DNA of 64,000 nucleotides from Syntrophobotulus glycolicus DSM 8271 (GTDB taxonomy: Bacteria; Bacillota; Desulfitobacteriia; Desulfitobacteriales; Syntrophobotulaceae): the NCBI RefSeq assembly GCF_000190635.1, contig NC_015172.1, positions 1,302,001 through 1,366,000 of the forward strand. Reading direction: 5' to 3'. Numbering within the stretch: position 1 is the stretch's first letter; each line of letters starts with the position of its first letter. Both the position numbers and the translations under genes were made by a program. The notes beneath the pieces were generated by a model that did no database searches, was not told where the DNA came from, and saw only the letters and a program-made list of their open reading frames with translations. Of this stretch, positions 50,243 to 58,599 are shown piece by piece.

Positions 50243-53200
50243 CCGGAAAACGAGATAGCCTGTATGTGCCCATTGTAGTCCGGGCCCTGGCGGTCGGGGC
50301 CCTGGAGGCGGAACGGCGGTTCTGCGCCCAGACTTTGGACTACGCCAAGCTGGCCGCCAATCCCACCGGCAGCCTGGTGCCCGCCGATATCCTCTCCACC
50401 CAGAGGAGCATGGAAAAAGGGGTGCACCTGCACTGGCTGCTGCCCAATACCCTCAGTCACGGCGTCAAGGAAGCGGGAACGGATGAAATGACCTTTCCCC
50501 GCATCCCCAACCGCTGGCAGGTATTCCGCTTATGGCTGGGACAAGACGGCGCGGTGCGGCTCCGGCACTTTACGGTGGAATCGGATGCCCTCCAGTCCCG
50601 GAGCACAAAAGCTAATGGTAATGCGGGCAGCCCCAGCATTCCCTGGGACGGGCCGGACAAGCAAAAGTACCGCTACCTGGGACGCTCTTATTCGGCTGAG
50701 GAGACTCCTCCCGCGGCGGCGGAATATCTGGACAAGTTGACGGCGGTAGAGGCCGGCAATCCTTATCTGACGGCGCTCTACCAGGATTGCCGGAATGTGC
50801 TGGGATTCTATGACGACCTGACCGATGAAACCGGCGCGGTGCTTCCGGCGGCCGGGCTGACCTATGTGGTTTGCGGGAGCTACTCCCGGGAGGATCCGCT
50901 GACCCGGGTGGAGAGCCGGGACATTCTGACCGCGGAATGGGGCTGGAGCGCGCCGGCGGATTTTGCGCCGGGCAGCGGCATGCTTTGCTATGGCATGGTG
51001 GATCGTGTGCCCTGGAAGGGTCCGGACACCTGTTACCCGCACGCGGTGCCGGAAAATATGCCCCGGATCGCCATCGGCAACAATACCGCAGAGGCCCTCT
51101 CGGCCCTGCTGGCCACCCTCACCCCCAAAAAGAGCCAGGCCGAACGGATGATGCAGCACTTGCTGACGCGCAACCATGAGCTGATCCACGAACCCAACGG
51201 CATTCTCAAGAGTGAAAACGCTCTGATGAAAGGCCGCTTCGGGGAATGGAGCGCTGTGGAAGCCATCCGCCTGAAGCCGGCAAGCCGGGAGGCCGTCCCG
51301 CCGCCCGAAGCGGAAGAGCTTGCCGCCCGCATTAATCAGACCCTGGAGCAGATGAACGATGCCTACGGTCAGTTGGCGACCCTGCGCCAGCTGGTGTATG
51401 ACGAGTGGTACCGCTATACCCAGGCTGCCTATGCCCCCCGGGTCACTCCCCGCACCCTGGATATTATGGACAGGTGCCGGGAACGGATCGATGAGCTGGC
51501 CCCGCTGCTGGAGCGGCAAAAGGAACGGTATCAGACCGCGGCGGCGGAAAAAAAGCAGGCCCTGGAACGCTTAAGCGTCCTGGTGGGGAAGGAGTTCACG
51601 GTACTGGAGCAAAACGGCCAGCGCTTCTGGGAAGCCAACACGCCGCTGCTGCTTTTCTCCGGTATCGGCATGGACACCGCCCGGGATGAAGATGATGCCC
51701 GCTTTGGCGACGGCCTGCTGCTCTGCCGCTGTGCCGGCGACCTGGCGGCGGTTCTTGCGCCCTCCGCCGGGGAAGAGTCCTTGACTCTCACGGCCGGGGA
51801 GGGACCCTTGATTCCTGTACGAGGAGAGGATGTGCTTTCCCTGCCCCAATACCTGGAAGAGGGGCTTCGCCCGGTCTTGTGGGAGGCTGTACTGCTCAGC
51901 CAAGCCCTGGCCCCGGCAGTGGAGAAGAGGTTGCGGGAGAAAAACCCCCAGGCTGACCCCAATCGGCTGGTCGAGGCTGCCGAACGCGCCCGGCGGGAAC
52001 TGCAAAGCGGAGCCTGCCGTTGCCATACGGCGCCATGGAACCCGCTGTACATGGCCTGGCAAGCCGTCTTTTATCCTGACCGGGCGGTGGAGCAGGCCGC
52101 GCCCAGTCTTCAGAACTGGCGGGTGGAGAACAACGACTTCGTTTATGAAGGAGAAGAGATCGGCAATGAAGACGGCCAGGTGTTCCGCGGCGTTGACCTC
52201 CTGACTCCCCATGCCTCCCGCCTGACCCAGGCGGCGGCCGAGGACGCCCTGGGCAGCCGCCCGGTCAAAATCGAGGCTGTGTCTCAACTGCTCTCCGGCC
52301 TTCACGACCAGTTCCTGATGATCAGGCCCGGCCTGGTGCTCCCGGTGCGGGACGAGGTCAAGGACCCGGAGCTGGCAGGACGGGTCCGGCGGCTGCTGGA
52401 GGAGAACAGCCCTGTGCGGGGGCATATGCTTCCGGCTTTCGACGGCTATTACGCGCCGCTGCGGGCCGGTTGCCTGGTTTTTCCCCTTATCCATATCATC
52501 GATTCCTTTGGACAGGTCAAGGTGCTGGATACCCCTAACCTGATCGTTTCGGAATACCTGCGCCGCGGCCTGGCCCCGGTGCAAAAGGAGGTCCTGCTGC
52601 CTCCCCGCATTCTCCAGCCTGCCCGCCTCCGTTTAGAATGGGATCAGGAGCCGGACCGGCCCTATCTCTGCGGCTGGCTGCTCCCCAACCTGATCGAGGG
52701 CACGCTGGCGGTCTATGACAGCGGGGGAGAGATGCTGGGCAGCCTGGTGCGGATCGATCTGGAGGGAGCCGGTGTAATCTGGCGCCAACCGCCCCGGGAA
52801 GGCGGCCGCCGGGACGACCCGCCGGCAGGGATCCATCCGGATTTATCCCGGTTTCTGCTGGAGATTCTTACGGCCTGGCGGGAAAACGGCCTGGACCTGC
52901 TGACACCGCTGCTCAATGTGATCGACAATGCCATGTGGACGATCAATCCCTTGGACGCCGGCCAGTTCGGCGGGCTGGGCGCTTTCCTGCACCGGCCTCT
53001 GGCCCTGGTGCGCGCGGCCCTGTGCTTCGAACTGGCGGAGGCCCAGCGGGCGCCCAAGTACCCGGAAGAAGCGCCGCGGGAGATTCCCTCCCTGGCCCGG
53101 GGCCGCTTCCCGGTACGGATCGGCCAGCGGGAAAACCACAATGACGGTGTGGTCGGCTTTTTTGCGCAGGAGGATTACACCCGGCTTCACCTGTCCGCGG

Positions 53201-53628
53201 GTTACAATACGGCCCTGCCTCCCTATTTTTCGGCGCAGAACTCCGTGGCCCTGCCTGTGGCCTATCCGGCGGAGTGGTCTCATCTCACTTTGCTGATGGA
53301 CCCGGTGGGGGAGGCGAGCCTTGTCAGCGGACTGCTGCCGGTCAAGACCAAAAAAGTGGGACGGGAGCTGGTGGACGAAGCCCTGCGCAGGATGCAGTAC
53401 AGCTTTTTCCTTGCTCCGGCCCTGACAGCGCTGGATGCTCCGGCCTTACCCCATCCGTCCGTCGAGGACGCCGATTGGAGCTTCACCGGATTCTCACCGG
53501 CAAGCGGGCTATTGGAGGAGCTGACGAAGCTGGGCCTGACGACCGGTGAGGCGGTCTTTCCTCGGCCCCGGCTTTGGGCCCGGGAGGGCTGGCTGAATCT
53601 GAGAAAGGCGGTGCGCAATGAGCAATGA
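50239..53628 (+). CDS. Giant cluster protein with GVHLHW motif and central coiled coil
   Basis: A 1129-residue protein, start overlapping the previous stop by four bases. The N-terminal third contains SMEKGVHLHWLLPNTLSHGV and FPRIPNRWQVFRLW; residues ~360-445 form a long coiled coil (LEQMNDAYGQLATLRQLVYD ... LLERQKERYQTAAAEKKQAL); the C-terminal half has GMLRHM-free globular sequence with VFPLIHIIDSFGQVKVLDTP and LVRAALCFELAEAQRAPKYP. The GVHLHW-LP-(A/T)L--G and P-VPNRW pattern recurs, from memory, in giant uncharacterised bacterial proteins. No membrane segments or signal. A scaffold or shell component is a guess. Confidence 0.75.
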   Translation: MTGKRDSLYVPIVVRALAVGALEAERRFCAQTLDYAKLAANPTGSLVPADILSTQRSMEKGVHLHWLLPNTLSHGVKEAGTDEMTFPRIPNRWQVFRLWLGQDGAVRLRHFTVESDALQSRSTKANGNAGSPSIPWDGPDKQKYRYLGRSYSAEETPPAAAEYLDKLTAVEAGNPYLTALYQDCRNVLGFYDDLTDETGAVLPAAGLTYVVCGSYSREDPLTRVESRDILTAEWGWSAPADFAPGSGMLCYGMVDRVPWKGPDTCYPHAVPENMPRIAIGNNTAEALSALLATLTPKKSQAERMMQHLLTRNHELIHEPNGILKSENALMKGRFGEWSAVEAIRLKPASREAVPPPEAEELAARINQTLEQMNDAYGQLATLRQLVYDEWYRYTQAAYAPRVTPRTLDIMDRCRERIDELAPLLERQKERYQTAAAEKKQALERLSVLVGKEFTVLEQNGQRFWEANTPLLLFSGIGMDTARDEDDARFGDGLLLCRCAGDLAAVLAPSAGEESLTLTAGEGPLIPVRGEDVLSLPQYLEEGLRPVLWEAVLLSQALAPAVEKRLREKNPQADPNRLVEAAERARRELQSGACRCHTAPWNPLYMAWQAVFYPDRAVEQAAPSLQNWRVENNDFVYEGEEIGNEDGQVFRGVDLLTPHASRLTQAAAEDALGSRPVKIEAVSQLLSGLHDQFLMIRPGLVLPVRDEVKDPELAGRVRRLLEENSPVRGHMLPAFDGYYAPLRAGCLVFPLIHIIDSFGQVKVLDTPNLIVSEYLRRGLAPVQKEVLLPPRILQPARLRLEWDQEPDRPYLCGWLLPNLIEGTLAVYDSGGEMLGSLVRIDLEGAGVIWRQPPREGGRRDDPPAGIHPDLSRFLLEILTAWRENGLDLLTPLLNVIDNAMWTINPLDAGQFGGLGAFLHRPLALVRAALCFELAEAQRAPKYPEEAPREIPSLARGRFPVRIGQRENHNDGVVGFFAQEDYTRLHLSAGYNTALPPYFSAQNSVALPVAYPAEWSHLTLLMDPVGEASLVSGLLPVKTKKVGRELVDEALRRMQYSFFLAPALTALDAPALPHPSVEDADWSFTGFSPASGLLEELTKLGLTTGEAVFPRPRLWAREGWLNLRKAVRNEQ

Positions 53629-54850
53629 ATTTTTGTGTTTTCTGGATAAGGACGACCTTCAGGTCAACGAAGGAGCGGCGGTAGCATTGCACAACGGTGT
53701 TGCCGAGCGGGTGATCTTTTATCTCATGCTGTCCGATGATGAGAGCAGGGCTACCCTGCAAAATCCCGACCGTCTGACCGGGCAGCAGGCCATGGAGATC
53801 CTGCGGGAGCATGGAGAGAGCAGGCTTGCCGGGACCACCTACCTGATGGTGATCCTTCCCTGCGGCGAGGCCGCTGACTCTTTTATCGACTGCCGCAGTG
53901 TCCGGGGCATTCACTTTGAGGCCGACGGCTGGACACCCTCCGAGTGGACGGATTTGGGCACCGGGGACTACGCGGTGCTGCTGACCAACCCGGAGGTGCG
54001 GGTAGATGTGGGCTATGCGGACAGCTTTCGTTTTTGCATGGACAACATCGTGTCCCAGGCCCCGCCCGGCATTACCAACTTTTCAGTCAAACTGCTCAAC
54101 ACCGGCGAGGGGGAAGACCTGATCCGGACCTTTGAGCTGTCCAAACGTCCGGCGGCGCTTGCCATTGCCGACTTTTCACCGGACCGCCACGGAGTCGCCC
54201 AAAGCGAAAGGGTGACCTTTACCTGGAAGGCCGCCGCCCACCGGGAGGGGATCATCTCCCCCGGCGCTTTCAGGGTCGGGCAGGGGGCCGCCGCCTTCGA
54301 GCACGCTGTCGAACGGTCGACCGAGTACCGGCTTCAGGTGCAAAACGCCGCCGCCAGTCTGTCCAGAAGGGCGCCGGTTTATCTGGTCCCCCTGGCGGTC
54401 AGCCGCTTTGAATACGACCCTCAAGGGGAGCTGGTGCGCTGGTGCTGCCGCTGTGCCCGCACGGTAGCCTATAACGGCGCCGAGACGGAAGCGCGGGGAG
54501 AAGCCGCCTTGGAGCCCGGACAGCAGCAGGTGAAGCTGCTCTGCCGGGGCCACCTGCTGGACATCGAAGAGACGCTCTATCTGCCTGCCGATTACCGGAA
54601 GGACGGATACCTGCGCAAGACGGTGCTTCAGTTCCCTTACTATGCCGTGCTGCGGCTGCGCTGGCGGCTGGCGGAAGGGGTTTCCGTGCGCCTGAGCATG
54701 GGCCTGTTGGGAGATTTGATCTCCGAGAGGCAGGAGGGCGAATTTGAATACGCCGCCGCCAAAATGCCCCAGCTGACGGCCGAGCTGCAGGGTCCGGGCC
54801 AAAAAGCCTGGAGGACGATTTTACAGAAAGAAGGGGTGCTTCATTTATAG
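53618..54850 (+). CDS. Cluster protein with Ig-like repeats
   Basis: A 410-residue protein overlapping the giant gene by 11 bases. The first ~190 residues are beta-rich (EFLCFLDKDDLQVNEGAAVA ... GITNFSVKLLNTGEGEDL). After that come two segments shaped like tandem Ig-like domains: ADFSPDRHGVAQSERVTFTW and VSRFEYDPQGELVRWCC, each starting with a short turn and a V-F-W strand. The next gene has the same module type, so the two are probably paralogous. They may be adaptor or adhesive arms. Confidence 0.72.
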   Translation: MSNEFLCFLDKDDLQVNEGAAVALHNGVAERVIFYLMLSDDESRATLQNPDRLTGQQAMEILREHGESRLAGTTYLMVILPCGEAADSFIDCRSVRGIHFEADGWTPSEWTDLGTGDYAVLLTNPEVRVDVGYADSFRFCMDNIVSQAPPGITNFSVKLLNTGEGEDLIRTFELSKRPAALAIADFSPDRHGVAQSERVTFTWKAAAHREGIISPGAFRVGQGAAAFEHAVERSTEYRLQVQNAAASLSRRAPVYLVPLAVSRFEYDPQGELVRWCCRCARTVAYNGAETEARGEAALEPGQQQVKLLCRGHLLDIEETLYLPADYRKDGYLRKTVLQFPYYAVLRLRWRLAEGVSVRLSMGLLGDLISERQEGEFEYAAAKMPQLTAELQGPGQKAWRTILQKEGVLHL

Positions 54851-56255
54851 GAAAGTACAAATCGGTCCGCTGTTTGTAGAGGCCGGCGGGAACAGCACCG
54901 TCTATCTGAGCCGGCGCCTCACCGGCACCGGTAATCCGCCGCTGACTTCCGCTGCCGGTAATCCGTTGCCGGCACCTGCTGCAGGTAAGCAGCCGCCGGT
55001 GTCCGCCGCCGGCAAAGCCGGGGAAGGGGCGGCGGTCTGCCTTCACTGTGATGTGGAAGATTGTTCTCTGCGGGCCGCCGCCTTCTCCGCCGAGGAAGTT
55101 CTGCGGGAGGCCGGGGAAGGCCCCAGCATCGCCAACCGGATCTTCCTGACTGTCACCAACACCTCTGAAACGATGTTTGCCCAGGAGCTGCGCTTGTTTC
55201 TCAACCCCTATGAGGATTGGGGAGAGGCCCTGGCGGTTTCCGTTTCCGGGCTGTGGCAGGCCGAACCGTGCCTTGACCCCGCCGGCGGCCAAACCCAGTG
55301 GCGCGTTTGGCCCAGGAACAAGCGTTATGCCTGCGGACCGGGCGAATCCTTCGCGATCCTGATCGACAACATCATCTGCAGGGGAGACCGGGAAAAAATG
55401 GTCTGTCTGGGCCTTCGCCTGGAGGAAGAGGGCCGGATGGGCTATATTCCGGTATTTCAGAAGTACCACCGGGTGCTGGCCAAGCGGTTTGTCTGCGACC
55501 GGAATACCGCCGGCGTGCTGGACCGGGTCACCTTCGACTGGGAGGTGCTGGGCAACTGCAGTCATACTTATTTCCTGCCCGGGCACGGCGCTCTCGGCGC
55601 TTGGCGGGTTCGGGCCAAGGATAAGCTGGAGCAGGATATTTATGAAAGCACGGATTACGCGCTGCTGATGCGGCGGGAAGAGATCACGGCCTATGCCAAG
55701 TCCCCGGTCACGGTGCTGGAGCCTGCTATCCTCAGCTTCGAGCCGGAGCAGAAGAGCGTGCGCTACGGGACGACGGTGGATCTGCTTTTTGTGCTGGAAA
55801 ACACCTACCACGGCTACATTGACGGGGGAATCGGCCGTGTGGAGGCCACCGCCGCCTGGCAGGACGGGCGCTGCGCGATCACAGGCCGCTGCCCTGTCAC
55901 GCCCCGGCGCAAGGTAAACACCTACCGCCTTTCCATACTGGGGCCGAACGGCATTTACGAAAAGACAGCCACCATTACGATTGAACGTTATCTTACCGAG
56001 GTGTCCCTCAGCTTTACCCGGATTTATGAGAATAACAATGAGGATAAGAAGAACCGCTACCGCTACGACCTGGCCTGGGAGATCGCCAACTGCCGGGAGA
56101 TCCGGCTGACCACCTCCGACGGCGTGGAACGGAGCGACGGCAAGCAGCAGGGGCGGCTATCCTTCTGGACTGAGCAGGACGGCAAGCTGACCCTGCAGGT
56201 CGAATTGAAGGGGGATGACGGCCAGGAGAAGTGTTACCAAAAGCAGTGCAACTAG
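54843..56255 (+). CDS. Last cluster protein, Ig-like repeats, probable ATT start
   Basis: A 470-residue protein. In frame there is no ATG/GTG near the 5' end; ATT at 54843, five bases after AAGGGGTG and overlapping the previous stop by eight bases, gives residues YRKVQIGPLFVEAGGNSTVY that fit well. The first later candidate, TTG 54966, would cut these off. The middle has IANRIFLTVTNTSETMFAQE, then three Ig-like repeats: VLDRVTFDWEVLGNC, EPAILSFEPEQKSVRYGTTV and YLTEVSLSFTRIYENN ... RYDLAWEIANC. Like its upstream neighbour it is probably a multi-domain arm. Confidence 0.7.
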   Translation: MYRKVQIGPLFVEAGGNSTVYLSRRLTGTGNPPLTSAAGNPLPAPAAGKQPPVSAAGKAGEGAAVCLHCDVEDCSLRAAAFSAEEVLREAGEGPSIANRIFLTVTNTSETMFAQELRLFLNPYEDWGEALAVSVSGLWQAEPCLDPAGGQTQWRVWPRNKRYACGPGESFAILIDNIICRGDREKMVCLGLRLEEEGRMGYIPVFQKYHRVLAKRFVCDRNTAGVLDRVTFDWEVLGNCSHTYFLPGHGALGAWRVRAKDKLEQDIYESTDYALLMRREEITAYAKSPVTVLEPAILSFEPEQKSVRYGTTVDLLFVLENTYHGYIDGGIGRVEATAAWQDGRCAITGRCPVTPRRKVNTYRLSILGPNGIYEKTATITIERYLTEVSLSFTRIYENNNEDKKNRYRYDLAWEIANCREIRLTTSDGVERSDGKQQGRLSFWTEQDGKLTLQVELKGDDGQEKCYQKQCN

Positions 56256-56339
56256 GGTTGGCAGGTGTTGAAACGGCCCCACACAAAAGGTAGGTGATCA
56301 AAAAATATATTAGTTCGCTTAATGTTTTAACCAAGACAA

Positions 56340-56390
56340 TACATTCAAAAGAAGAATTTATAGTTTTTATAAATTCTTCTTTTGAATGTA
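56340..56390. promoter_or_regulatory. 51-nt perfect inverted repeat at the cluster boundary
   Basis: Two 23-bp arms (TACATTCAAAAGAAGAATTT and so on) are exact reverse complements around GTTTT. It lies 85 bases after the last cluster gene and ~80 bases before the sigma factor start, in DNA far more AT-rich than the cluster. It could be a bidirectional terminator (A and T tracts in each arm), a regulator site or a remnant of an inserted element. Confidence 0.7.
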
Positions 56391-56470
56391 GGATTAAAGC
56401 GTCCTTTTGCAACGATTTTTTCCCGCCTAACGAATATATAAACGACAGGAATGAAAGGGGAGGCGCGGAA

Positions 56471-57013
56471 TTGGAACGGGATCAGAAATGGATACAGGAG
56501 ATTCTGCGCCGGGGTTCTCAACAGGCAGCCGATCAGCTTGTCCGCTCTTACTATGATGAGATTTACATTTTTATTTACCGTCAGGTCGGAAACCGGGAGG
56601 ATGCCCGGGATCTGACCCAGGACAGCTTTATCGCGGCCCTGCGCTCACTGCCGTCCTACGATGAGAAGAAGGCGGGCTTTCGCACCTGGCTTTATCGCCT
56701 TGCGACTTACAAAGTGATCGATGCCAAGCGCAAACGCAAACCGGTTGCTGTTCCCCTGGATGAGGACAAAATCTTTCCTGCCGAAGATTTTGTGACGAAG
56801 ATCATGGATAAAGCCCTGTTGCAGCAAATCGAAGAATATGTGCGGGCATTGGACCCGACTCTGCAGGAGGTTTTCCGCCTGCGCTTATACGGCGATTACA
56901 GTTTTCCGGAGATTGCTTCGGCAACCGCCGAGCCGGAAGCGAAAATTAAGGCCCGGTATTATCGCTTGCTGCACCATCTGAGAAAGGAGTTCAACAACGA
57001 TGCGCAGATTTGA
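56471..57013 (+). CDS. ECF-type sigma factor of the ABC exporter operon
   Basis: A 180-residue sigma factor starting with TTG after GGGGAGG; sequence upstream in the same frame crosses the long inverted repeat and is unlikely to be translated. Region 2: LVRSYYDEIYIFIYRQVG, EDARDLTQDSFIAALRSLPS and FRTWLYRLATYKVIDAKRK; region 4: YVRALDPTLQEVFRLRLYGD and FPEIASATAEPEAKIKARYY. It overlaps the next gene by 14 bases. Sigma factors in front of ABC exporters usually answer cell-envelope or peptide stress. Whether it also controls the large cluster is open. Confidence 0.9.
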   Translation: MERDQKWIQEILRRGSQQAADQLVRSYYDEIYIFIYRQVGNREDARDLTQDSFIAALRSLPSYDEKKAGFRTWLYRLATYKVIDAKRKRKPVAVPLDEDKIFPAEDFVTKIMDKALLQQIEEYVRALDPTLQEVFRLRLYGDYSFPEIASATAEPEAKIKARYYRLLHHLRKEFNNDAQI

Positions 57014-57761
57014 AGAAATTAATCTTCCCACAGAGGAAGAAAAAAATCACAGCATTCAAACAATCCTGGCCAATGGGATGCCGGAACCGCAGCGCCTTTT
57101 TGAGGTCCTTTCCAAGCTCTGGCGTTCTGTCGGATTCCGGGGATTATTTTTTGGGGTGGCAGATTGCGCGTTTCTCGGTATCCTGATCGGGGGATTGCTT
57201 TGGGCAGGCCTGTTTTCTTTATGGGTAAACAATAAAAGTTCCCTGTATGTGCTGTTGTTTCTGGCCTCTCCGCTCCTCTATGCCCTGTTGCACATTTTGA
57301 CCATTTGGAAAGAAATCATGACCGGGACATACGAGCAGAAGATGGCCTGCCGCTATTCTTCCAAACAGATTACTTCCCTGCGAATGCTGGCGTTCGGCGG
57401 CAGCTCGGCTGTTTTGTCCGTGCTGGTCAGCACCCTTATCTGGCTGATTCTGACCAAAGATCTTTCCATCCTGCGCCTGATGGGCGTCTCTTTCGCCTCT
57501 CTGTTCCTCTTTGCGGCGGTACAGTTACTGACTGAGTGGAAACGGAGTACGGCAAAATCATATTTCCTGACGCCCGTCCTTTGGGTTATCCTGAGCGGCT
57601 CACTTCTATTGATTGGCAGGCCGGCGGAACAGATCTTCCTGAATACGCCCACAGCTGTTTTCTGGCTGGTGACGGCCGGGTCCGGCGCAGTTTATGGACG
57701 AACACTCAAACACTACTATTTTAGCCGTTGGGAAGGAGCGCTTACACATGTTGTCTGTTGA
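57000..57761 (+). CDS. Six-TM protein, probable sigma-factor partner
   Basis: A 253-residue protein with a short cytosolic N-terminus (FEEINLPTEEEKNHSIQTIL) and six hydrophobic segments (for example GILIGGLLWAGLFSLWV, SSAVLSVLVSTLIWLIL, LMGVSFASLFLFAAVQLL). Its start lies within the sigma gene and its end overlaps the ATPase start, so all are co-expressed. The position is that of an anti-sigma factor, although no zinc-finger anti-sigma motif is present. No known family assigned. Confidence 0.75.
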   Translation: MRRFEEINLPTEEEKNHSIQTILANGMPEPQRLFEVLSKLWRSVGFRGLFFGVADCAFLGILIGGLLWAGLFSLWVNNKSSLYVLLFLASPLLYALLHILTIWKEIMTGTYEQKMACRYSSKQITSLRMLAFGGSSAVLSVLVSTLIWLILTKDLSILRLMGVSFASLFLFAAVQLLTEWKRSTAKSYFLTPVLWVILSGSLLLIGRPAEQIFLNTPTAVFWLVTAGSGAVYGRTLKHYYFSRWEGALTHVVC

Positions 57762-58599
57762 ACACGTGACAAAACGATATGGGAAATTTACAGCTCTGGA
57801 AGACATCAGCCTCACCTTTGAAAACGGTGTCTATGGACTGCTGGCGCCCAACGGAGCGGGCAAAACTACGCTGATTAAGATGCTGACCACTCTGCTTTTC
57901 CCAACGGAAGGGAAAATCCTGTGGAAAGGCCGGGATATCCTGGAGATGGACGGAGATTATCGCGGATTGCTGGGTTATCTGCCGCAGGAGTTCGGCTACT
58001 ACAAAAATTATTCGCCTCGAAAATTCCTCCGCTATATGGCGGTCCTGCAAGGCGTCGAGCGTAAAACAGCGGAAGAACGAATCGATGAATTGTTGGAACT
58101 GGTATCCCTGTCCGAAGTAAAAGATAAAAAAATGAAACAATTCTCCGGCGGCATGATCCAGCGTGTCGGTATTGCCCAAGCCATGCTGAATGATCCGAAG
58201 CTGCTGATTCTGGACGAGCCCACCGCCGGGCTTGACCCCAAAGAGCGGGTACGCTTTCGCAATCTTATCCACAACTTATCTCATGATCGTATCGTGATTC
58301 TGTCCACCCACATTGTTTCCGATATCGAGACCATTGCCAGTCAAATCGTCATGATCCGCGACCACAGACTGTATTGCTGTGACACTCCGGCCCATATCTG
58401 CGCGCTGCTTCGGGGAAAGATCTTTGAGCTGCCGGAAGGGAGCGTGCCGGCGGAAGATCAGCTTTTACTGAGCGAGCGGCAGAGCGAGAGCGGTACATGT
58501 CTGCGGATCGCCGCCGAAACGCCGCCTGCCGGTGCGGTGAAAGCAGACCCCAATCTGGAGGATACATTTCTCTATATCTACCGGGACGACCGGGTATGA
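57748..58599 (+). CDS. ABC exporter ATPase
   Basis: A 283-residue ATPase of the antibiotic/peptide-export group (CcmA/DrrA/BcrA type), ATG after GGAAGGAG. Walker A is LLAPNGAGKTT (Ala replaces the first Gly, as often seen in this group), Q-loop YLPQEFGYYKN, signature FSGGMIQRVG, Walker B LLILDEPTAGLDPKER and H-loop ILSTHIVSD. The C-terminal ~70 residues form the usual regulatory tail. It pairs with the two membrane proteins that follow. Confidence 0.93.
   Translation: MLSVEHVTKRYGKFTALEDISLTFENGVYGLLAPNGAGKTTLIKMLTTLLFPTEGKILWKGRDILEMDGDYRGLLGYLPQEFGYYKNYSPRKFLRYMAVLQGVERKTAEERIDELLELVSLSEVKDKKMKQFSGGMIQRVGIAQAMLNDPKLLILDEPTAGLDPKERVRFRNLIHNLSHDRIVILSTHIVSDIETIASQIVMIRDHRLYCCDTPAHICALLRGKIFELPEGSVPAEDQLLLSERQSESGTCLRIAAETPPAGAVKADPNLEDTFLYIYRDDRV

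Noticed and set aside
51571-52584. 337-codon minus-strand frame
   Set aside because: Antisense of the giant GVHLHW gene; no start signal and low-complexity content.
54399-55811. 470-codon open frame on the minus strand
   Set aside because: Antisense shadow of the two Ig-like protein genes; no ribosome site or family match.
38157-56255. Prophage or contractile injection system
   Set aside because: No sheath, tube, baseplate, AAA+ ATPase, capsid, portal, integrase or lysis genes are recognisable.
38157-56255. Polymorphic toxin locus based on the Hint domain
   Set aside because: No toxin domain follows the Hint, no immunity gene is visible, and most products lack export signals.
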